Source: Betaproteobacteria bacterium
Lineage (GTDB): Bacteria > Pseudomonadota > Gammaproteobacteria > Burkholderiales > Rhodocyclaceae
Length of the DNA: 60,077 nt
Direction: 5' to 3'
NCBI GenBank assembly: GCA_009781085.1
Contig: WQYV01000003.1
Coordinates: 1-60,077, forward strand
In this document: positions 54,242 to 60,077 of the stretch, piece by piece
Layout: every line of letters begins with the position of its first letter
Position numbering within the stretch: position 1 is the first letter of the stretch
Position numbers and translations under genes: made by a program
The notes under the pieces: model-generated
Seen by the model: only the letters and a program-made list of their open reading frames with translations
The model's database searches: none
Told to the model about the DNA's origin: nothing

Positions 54242-55297
54242 TTATTCCTGCGCCTCGACGGGTTCACCGCGTGCAATGCGCTGCATAAAGTCAAGCTTGA
54301 GCAGCAGCTTCTTCATGCTTTCCACATCGAGGCGAACGGTATTGTGCGAGTTGTAGTCCTCGCCGTGCGTGCTTTGGGTAATACGCTGCTCGCCCTCTTC
54401 CACAAATTTGGCGTAATTCAGGTCGCGCCCATCGGGCGGCACGCGGTAATAGTCGCCCTGGTCTTCGGCGCAGGCCATTTCTTCCCGGCTCAACAGTGTT
54501 TCATAGAGTTTTTCGCCGTGGCGCGTGCCAATCTCGCGCACCTCGTGATCCGGTTTGCCCATCAATTCCAGGATGGCCTGCGTCAACACCTGCACCGTAG
54601 CTGCCGGTGCCTTCTGCACAAAAATATCACCGTTGCTGCCGTGCTCGAAAGCGTGCAACACCAGTTCGACCGCATCGTCCAGAGTCATCATGAAGCGGGT
54701 CATGGACGGGTCGGTCACGGTGATCGGCTTGCCCGCCAAGACCTGCTCCACGAACAACGGAATCACCGAGCCGCGAGAGGCCATTACGTTGCCGTAGCGA
54801 GTGCCGCAAATAACGGTGTTTGTACCCTCCAGATTACGGCTAGCGGCAACCATGACCTTCTCCATCATCGCCTTGGAGATACCCATGGCGTTGATGGGAT
54901 AGACGGCCTTATCCGTACTTAAGCACACCACACGCTTGACCCTGGTTGAAATCGCCGCCTCAAGCATATTTTCCGTCCCCATAATGTTGGTCTTGACGGC
55001 CTCCAGAGGATGAAATTCGCAGGAGGGAACCTGCTTCAACGCAGCAGCATGAAAGATGTAGTCAGCACCGCGCACGGCGCTTAACACAGACTGATAATCA
55101 CGCACATCGCCAATGTAGAATTTCAACTTGGAATTGTTATAGCGCTTGCGCATGTCGTCCTGCTTCTTTTCATCCCGGCTGAGGATGCGGATTTCTTTCA
55201 AGTCAGACTGCAAAAAACGGCGCAGCACGGCGTTACCAAATGATCCGGTTCCGCCAGTAATAAGAAGGGTTGTATTAGAGAGCACTTGACGATCCAA
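54242..55297 (-). CDS. fnlA: UDP-GlcNAc 4,6-dehydratase/5-epimerase FnlA (WbjB/CapE)
   Basis: The first enzyme of UDP-L-FucNAc synthesis converts UDP-GlcNAc to the 4-keto-6-deoxy-L-sugar. The 351-residue SDR enzyme shows TTLLITGGTGSFGNAVLRRF, RDEKKQDDMRKRYNNSKLKF and PINAMGISKAMMEKVM, where Met replaces the usual catalytic Tyr as in inverting dehydratases. It starts the fnl block. The start is uncertain: TTG 55297 or GTG 55285, with no ATG in the right place and no strong ribosome site. Confidence 0.93.
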   Translation of the reverse strand: MDRQVLSNTTLLITGGTGSFGNAVLRRFLQSDLKEIRILSRDEKKQDDMRKRYNNSKLKFYIGDVRDYQSVLSAVRGADYIFHAAALKQVPSCEFHPLEAVKTNIMGTENMLEAAISTRVKRVVCLSTDKAVYPINAMGISKAMMEKVMVAASRNLEGTNTVICGTRYGNVMASRGSVIPLFVEQVLAGKPITVTDPSMTRFMMTLDDAVELVLHAFEHGSNGDIFVQKAPAATVQVLTQAILELMGKPDHEVREIGTRHGEKLYETLLSREEMACAEDQGDYYRVPPDGRDLNYAKFVEEGEQRITQSTHGEDYNSHNTVRLDVESMKKLLLKLDFMQRIARGEPVEAQE

Positions 55298-55318
55298 TTG
55301 GTTTATAAGTACATTAAA

Positions 55319-56461
55319 TCACCGGAAAAACCGTTTCTCAAACCCCAAGCGACGCAGGATATCTGTACCGGCTCCAATCAACCAGCGCTTATTCTTGTAG
55401 TCGCGATAAGTTTTGTTCTCACCGTTGAAAAGCGCTTGCAACTCATCAACCGACAAATCCAGCTTGTGCGCGACAAACTCAAACTTCTGCTGCAATAACT
55501 CCTCACTTAATTCTGGGCGCGAAATACGATCAAGCGCCTCATCGCGCGTCATCTGCCCAGTCATGATCAAGCTGGAAAAATGCGCCCGCCGCTTGTGAAA
55601 ACCGAATTTGCGCGGCAGCCAATAATCCTCGAAAAAGATTGTGAAATGCGATTCATGGTGCTTGTGCTGAAACCGCTGCCAGCCAAATAGGCGCTCCAAC
55701 TCATCCTCGGCATCCTTCTTGATGAACGGCACCATATTCAGTGGTTTGATCACCTGCATACCCAATAGATACTGGTATATTCCCTTATAGACGAGGATAT
55801 CGAGCATCGGGAAAGTTTTCAGTGGGCGCTTGCCGAAACGCGAATGGATGTCGCCGATCAGCGTTCTGTCAAGCCCCAGGTAAGCACCCCATTCCTCCGG
55901 CTCGCGGCAACATTCTGTCGAATAATTCGATCCGGTCATCACATATTTGATCTTGTGCTGCCGAGCAAATTTGTACAGTGACGAGAAAAATGAAATATCC
56001 TGCGGCATATCCTGATCTGGAATTTGAGACTTGAAGAACGCCACTTGCAAATCCTTCATTTCCTCCCAGTCGATCGTCTCGATATGAAGATCCAAGCCCA
56101 AGCCGTCCTTTAATTTTTTAATGTTGCTGACAGCCTGATCGATATCCCAACCGGCATCGACATGAAACAGCAGTGGCCGTAGGCCCATCTTCTCTTTAAC
56201 CACATACGCGGTGTATGAACTGTCTAAACTACCCGAAAGGCCGATAATGCAATCGAAATCCTTCCCCTTGCCTTCTGCCTTGATTTTTTCGGCGAATTTT
56301 GCCAACTCGGCTTCACCTCGCGAATCGGTATGCCAGTTGGGTAAAATGGTTGTATCAAAATTGTTGCAGTAGTCACATATGCCACTACTGTCAAACAATA
56401 TGCCTGGATCAGAGGTGTCCATGATGCAGCGAGAGCAAATCTTGTAATTTTTTTCAAGTTT
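55319..56461 (-). CDS. N-acetyl sugar amidotransferase (WbpG/PseA-like)
   Basis: The 380-residue PP-loop protein starts MKLEKNYKICSRCIMDTSDP with Cys pairs CSRC and CDYC that may bind zinc. It carries the ATP-pyrophosphatase loop FDCIIGLSGSLDSSYTAY, where most relatives have SGG. Family members turn an acetamido group into an acetamidino group using ammonia channelled from a HisH/HisF-like glutaminase pair. No such pair is in the window. The start lies inside the end of the truncated glycosyltransferase gene, with AGGAACACAGG upstream. Confidence 0.9.
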   Translation of the reverse strand, partial: KLEKNYKICSRCIMDTSDPGILFDSSGICDYCNNFDTTILPNWHTDSRGEAELAKFAEKIKAEGKGKDFDCIIGLSGSLDSSYTAYVVKEKMGLRPLLFHVDAGWDIDQAVSNIKKLKDGLGLDLHIETIDWEEMKDLQVAFFKSQIPDQDMPQDISFFSSLYKFARQHKIKYVMTGSNYSTECCREPEEWGAYLGLDRTLIGDIHSRFGKRPLKTFPMLDILVYKGIYQYLLGMQVIKPLNMVPFIKKDAEDELERLFGWQRFQHKHHESHFTIFFEDYWLPRKFGFHKRRAHFSSLIMTGQMTRDEALDRISRPELSEELLQQKFEFVAHKLDLSVDELQALFNGENKTYRDYKNKRWLIGAGTDILRRLGFEKRFFR

Positions 56462-57623
56462 CATCCTGTGTTCCTCGAGTAAATTTTTTTGCTTGAATGG
56501 CATAATCCAATAGAGTTTTAGCAATCATGGTTGATTGCGAAGACATTGACTCAAGCTCTGATTGTTGGATGCATGCAGCAGAACTCAGCGCATCATTTAG
56601 GCTATGGATTGAGCTGACAAGCCAAGCATTGGAAGAAACAAGAGCTCGATGGCTAACTACATCGGCAATAATTACAGGCTTCCTGCAACAGAGAGCCATT
56701 TGCATGGTGGCAGACTGCGACCCAGGTTGCAAATAAACATCAGCTCCTACGAGAAGGCTGGTCAGACGCTGGGTATCCAGCCACCCTAAATTGATTATAC
56801 GCGAATCATTGCGCACCAACTCCTCAGCCTGCTCTTTGATATCGTCCATGAAAACGCCCGTGAGCATCAAGCGCAAATTTTTGTTGGGTAAGGCGCTAAA
56901 GGCTTTCAGGGAATCAAGCAAGCGTTTTTTTGTGTCGAATTTTCCACTCTGAACAAAAACCCGCACATCCTTGCCCCATTGATATTCGGCTCTGGAGGTT
57001 TTGCGAAGTTAGTTATATTCCTCGTCTGAGAAAATCTTTCCCCCAAGGGGAAGAAATTCGATCTTGATTTCTGGGCAGCCGTAAAAATCTCGAACAAATA
57101 GCACAGTTTCCTTAGAAATGCAAAAAACTTTGCTGATTTCCGGTAGCGATATTTGAAAAATTACCCGGTAACACATGAAATGCAGAAGCCATTTCGAAAG
57201 CAATCCGCGCGCACTGGTATTGAAATCTTCATGTGAGTCTGCGTATAAAACCACACGCGGATTTCGTTTGACGTATTTAGCCACTTCAAGGAGAGCGAAT
57301 CCGCAAAGCCCATGGAATACGATCACATCGGGCGCAATTTCCTCAAGACGGGCTGTTAAGCCCACATAGGCACGAAATTTCCGTGCGAAGAAATGGGAAA
57401 ACGAAGTAAAACGATAGGGCAAACGCTCAACTATCGCACCATCAGATCCCATATATGAGGACGAATTAATGTATGTCAGCTTGCCATCGGTTCCAAATGT
57501 CTCGGTGGATGCGAGTACATGAACACTGTGACCTGCCCGGACGTGCTCGGCGACGAGCATGTTTTCCTGGTAGGCGTATCCATCTATGTAAAAATTCGAG
57601 AGGCAGACGTGCAAAATCTTCAT
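56454..57623 (-). pseudogene. Family 4 glycosyltransferase interrupted by an in-frame stop
   Basis: One continuous 389-codon frame is broken only by a TAA at 57009-57011. The first part (MKILHVCLSNFYIDGYAYQE ... FCISKETVLFVRDFYG ... FLPLGGKIFSDEEYN) is the acceptor half of a GT-B enzyme. Directly after the stop the same frame resumes (LRKTSRAEYQWGKDVRVFV, QSGKFDTKKRLLDSL, ADVYLQPGSQSATMQMALCC) and supplies the donor-binding half. A single change such as AAA or CAA to TAA would explain it. The gene is therefore probably inactive, unless the stop is a sequencing error or is read through. It overlaps the amidotransferase gene by 8 bp. Confidence 0.85.
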
Positions 57624-57798
57624 AGCTGGTTACTCATTGTTGAGTGTGGAAAGCAACAAAAATAATGTTTAAGTGCGTGCGGAGCCGCCTTAGCGACTAC
57701 GATCAACCGCTTTAAGCAGTTCACAAAACAAAACCCCTAGCTTTGTCGGAGATAGTTTGCTTTAAGTGGGCACTATCGCCAGCAACTGACAGTAGGTC

Positions 57799-58647
57799 TC
57801 AAGCAGTTGGTCGCTTGCGAGCCATTATAAACAAAGTCCTATACTCCGAGGTGAACGGAAGCGCCACCCGAACATTTCGGCCTAGAAGTTTTTTCACGAC
57901 GTTCTTTGCAGAACAGATTGGCCCATCAATTCTGTAGCGCTCTATCTGCACTACATCGAAGCCAGCTCGATCCAAGAAGCCCACGATGTGTTTTTCTCCC
58001 GCAAACGCCAGATGGTCAGGCAGACCCAACTCACCGAAGAAATCCTCTCGGCGCTTGAGATCAGCGAGATTGCCGGTTTCCAGCAGGAACACGCCATTGT
58101 CCACCAGGACGGCGGACACGTCCACAAGAAAAGAATCAAAGTCGGGGATATGTGAGAACACGTCGATGAGTGACGCGATCTGGACCTTTGGATGGTCGCG
58201 CCGTAGATAGCCCTCTGTGACCGATAGGCCGAGCGCTTGCGCAGCTTTCGCCTTGACGTGCATGGGTTCTATGCCGACAACCCTGCTCCCTGATGGGGCG
58301 ACCATAGTGACCGCTTGTATTATTTCGCCGTATCCGGCGCCTATATCAAGCCAAGAGACCGGCTGCCCTTTCGCAAATATGTCAGCGAAGATCTTTGAGA
58401 TGATTCTACGGTAAAGGCCGATACGTCTTGGCACCCGCCTAGAGCTTACGTCGAGATCCCCAGCCTCTGTGTGAGTGAAACCGGTTCGCACTGCCGCATC
58501 GATCGTTTTCCCGGTCGGCCGTGGATTCAGGAACAAAAAATCGCAACTTTCGCACTTAACCGTTGTGTACCCGGCCTCCTTGCCCCAGGGCGTGTTCTGA
58601 TCTGATCCACAATATGGGCAGGCTACCATGACTAAAGTAGTTTTCAA
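57799..58647 (-). CDS. Zinc-ribbon SAM-dependent methyltransferase
   Basis: The 282-residue protein begins with a four-Cys zinc ribbon (CPYCGS and CESCDFLFLNPRP). The methyltransferase fold follows with motif I VSWLDIGAGYGEIIQAV, VGIEPMHVKAKAAQAL and the aromatic FLLETGNLADL strand. This architecture is common in glycan loci and in sugar C- or O-methylation. It lies 175 bp upstream of the broken glycosyltransferase gene; that spacer holds no gene I can see. Confidence 0.87.
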   Translation of the reverse strand: MKTTLVMVACPYCGSDQNTPWGKEAGYTTVKCESCDFLFLNPRPTGKTIDAAVRTGFTHTEAGDLDVSSRRVPRRIGLYRRIISKIFADIFAKGQPVSWLDIGAGYGEIIQAVTMVAPSGSRVVGIEPMHVKAKAAQALGLSVTEGYLRRDHPKVQIASLIDVFSHIPDFDSFLVDVSAVLVDNGVFLLETGNLADLKRREDFFGELGLPDHLAFAGEKHIVGFLDRAGFDVVQIERYRIDGPICSAKNVVKKLLGRNVRVALPFTSEYRTLFIMARKRPTA

Positions 58648-58737
58648 GCAAAATCCTCTTTAATATGCGCAGTCAAACGACAAATGCGGGATTGATAAGG
58701 ATTATACCTACCGTTCCCAGCGATGCAAAAGCAATAA

Positions 58738-60075
58738 TTATTGTTGAATTACGAGTGAGTTTGAAGAGATTTTTCCGCATTTCTCAATATTTTTTACTTT
58801 TTTAGTTGCCCACCAGCCAACAAAAAGAATGCCTAACCCGCCAAATGAGAACAGGGCAGTTGTAAAAGGGGTATTCAAAAAAGCAATTATAAACCCAGCA
58901 GCCCAGGCAATCACAAACGAAGTCGGAAAAATATAAGTTAGTCTGTTAAAAAGATTAAAAAACACACCAACAAACGGAGTTATTATGAATATTCCCAGCA
59001 CCCCAAAAGCTGCAAATCCATCGCTTGCCCAAAAGCTAGCATTATGATTATACTCAGGGGATCCATTGTATACCATGCCAATTAATTGACCCAACGAATA
59101 ATCGCCATACAAGTACCCTCCAAAAATAGCTTGAATTGGGCCTATATGAGAATAGTAGGTAAAACCATTTTTATCGAAATATTCCATATATTTGGCAAGA
59201 ACCCATCCATCTGATCCAATCACGCGCAGTAATATAATTGACTTTACCCACCTGTAGACACCTTCATCTGGAACCACCAAAACCAGCACAACAACTCCAA
59301 GTAAAGCGGACAAAATTACACGCCACAAAAACCCTCTCCCGTCTTTCCAGATGACGATTAATGCATATGTTATTGGCAACAACAAAATGATCGCTTTCGC
59401 AGCCTCTGCCATATATATAGCCATAGATCCAATCAAACCCACCCCGATATATATCCATTTTTTGTAGACCAAACCTCTAGCATAAAAATATGTTGTGAAA
59501 AAATATGCCAAAAATGCCTGAGAATACTCAGCCAACTTACTCTTATTTGCACTGACGCTTTCCGCGCGTAGATCGTAAACTTGTTCAAACGTTACGAAAC
59601 GCATATGATCAAAATCATTGAACACCACCAAACATATCGCCAACACCATAAAAATGACCATCGTTGCATCAAGCGTAAAAAACCTCCTGAATACAACCCG
59701 TGATCGTGACGGCTCCTTGTAGGTACGAGCAGCCACAAATAAAAAAGCCATGCTTGCAGCCAATGCAATTTGAGGCAAGACAATTTCATAATATGTCTTA
59801 TCTACCGTAAATAAAATTATTAATTGAGCGGGAATATAAACCAATATATAAAGCAACCCCACTATCGCTTGAGCTGGGTGAGCAGTATTTTTATAAAAAA
59901 CAATAACAATCCAACTCAAAAAATAAGTAATCAACAGCTCGGACAACGAAAACTGAAGGTAATCGTAACGAAGATACTCAAATACGGGGTTAATATATTC
60001 CACATAAGCATAGTGAACTGCGAGAATATACAATGCCGCCAAGAAGTACGTGCGTCTCACACCATTAGCCATCAT
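58738..60075 (-). CDS. O-antigen polymerase-like (Wzy) membrane protein, start at the window edge
   Basis: The 445-residue, A+T-rich gene encodes about eleven to twelve helices with a large periplasmic loop (ILLRVIGSDGWVLAKYMEYF, SHIGPIQAIFGGYLYGDYSL). This topology and the locus point to a Wzy polymerase, although such proteins share little sequence. The visible start is MMANGVRRTYFLAALYILAV; as the window ends two bases further, an earlier start cannot be excluded. No Wzx flippase gene is visible in the window. Confidence 0.75.
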   Translation of the reverse strand: MMANGVRRTYFLAALYILAVHYAYVEYINPVFEYLRYDYLQFSLSELLITYFLSWIVIVFYKNTAHPAQAIVGLLYILVYIPAQLIILFTVDKTYYEIVLPQIALAASMAFLFVAARTYKEPSRSRVVFRRFFTLDATMVIFMVLAICLVVFNDFDHMRFVTFEQVYDLRAESVSANKSKLAEYSQAFLAYFFTTYFYARGLVYKKWIYIGVGLIGSMAIYMAEAAKAIILLLPITYALIVIWKDGRGFLWRVILSALLGVVVLVLVVPDEGVYRWVKSIILLRVIGSDGWVLAKYMEYFDKNGFTYYSHIGPIQAIFGGYLYGDYSLGQLIGMVYNGSPEYNHNASFWASDGFAAFGVLGIFIITPFVGVFFNLFNRLTYIFPTSFVIAWAAGFIIAFLNTPFTTALFSFGGLGILFVGWWATKKVKNIEKCGKISSNSLVIQQ

Positions 60076-60077
60076 CG

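Overview
The window looks like a betaproteobacterial chromosome. The layout mlaF-E-D-A-C-B, then an ABC exporter, then murA is typical of that class. All genes read as Gram-negative: outer-membrane lipid transport, purU, thrH, selD/selU and a large surface-polysaccharide locus. I see no rRNA, tRNA or CRISPR array. Base composition falls clearly in parts of the polysaccharide locus (about 35.6-38.7, 46.6-47.9 and 58.7-60 kb), as is usual for such loci.

Layout. (1) 1-8.4 kb is a mobile island edge. It holds the start of an IS4-family transposase, a complete type I Wadjet anti-plasmid operon (jetA-B-C-D, minus strand) and a broken P4-type integrase whose catalytic half is gone. (2) 8.5-15.3 kb is the core envelope block: murA, an ABC-2 exporter and the full Mla retrograde phospholipid transport operon. 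(3) 15.4-20.7 kb is a patchwork: a hypoxanthine-DNA glycosylase ending inside a dispersed palindromic repeat, a SEFIR-transmembrane-WG-repeat protein, a TacA/TacT-type toxin-antitoxin pair with a palindromic operator, a C13 (caspase-fold) membrane protease and a MITE-like element. (4) 20.7-27 kb is metabolic: purU, thrH, an HD-GYP protein, selD, a Wzz-type chain-length protein and selU. (5) 27,050-30,465 is a defective Tn3-family transposon with 51-bp inverted ends and a TAATA target duplication that starts on the selU stop codon. It carries a toxin-antitoxin pair, a membrane protein of unknown role and an intact resolvase; tnpA is a deletion remnant. (6) 30.5-33.1 kb is a DUF2157/DUF4401/GDYXXLXY membrane operon. 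(7) 33.2-60 kb is one long leftward surface-polysaccharide locus.

Within the polysaccharide locus, fnlA-fnlB-fnlC make UDP-L-FucNAc, and a WbuB-like glycosyltransferase, a C4 epimerase/reductase and a PglC-like phosphoglycosyl transferase follow. A compact, overlapping sub-operon (WbqC, five-bladed propeller, ATP-grasp, phosphoesterase, NeuD-like acyltransferase, methyltransferase) probably makes an unusual decoration. A second set (RffA aminotransferase, SMR-type half flippase, GtrB/ArnC-like transferase, polytopic GT-C-like protein) resembles a lipid-linked amino-sugar decoration route. Decay is visible: a glycosyltransferase has an in-frame stop, and a surface O-acyltransferase is a frameshifted deletion remnant. 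An AAA ATPase gene with its own promoter and a start-site hairpin interrupts fnlB-fnlC.

The least described items are the SEFIR-TM-WG protein with its toxin-antitoxin and protease neighbours, the ATPase inside fnlBC, and the WbqC/propeller/ATP-grasp sub-operon. The Wadjet operon is a known system but appears intact.
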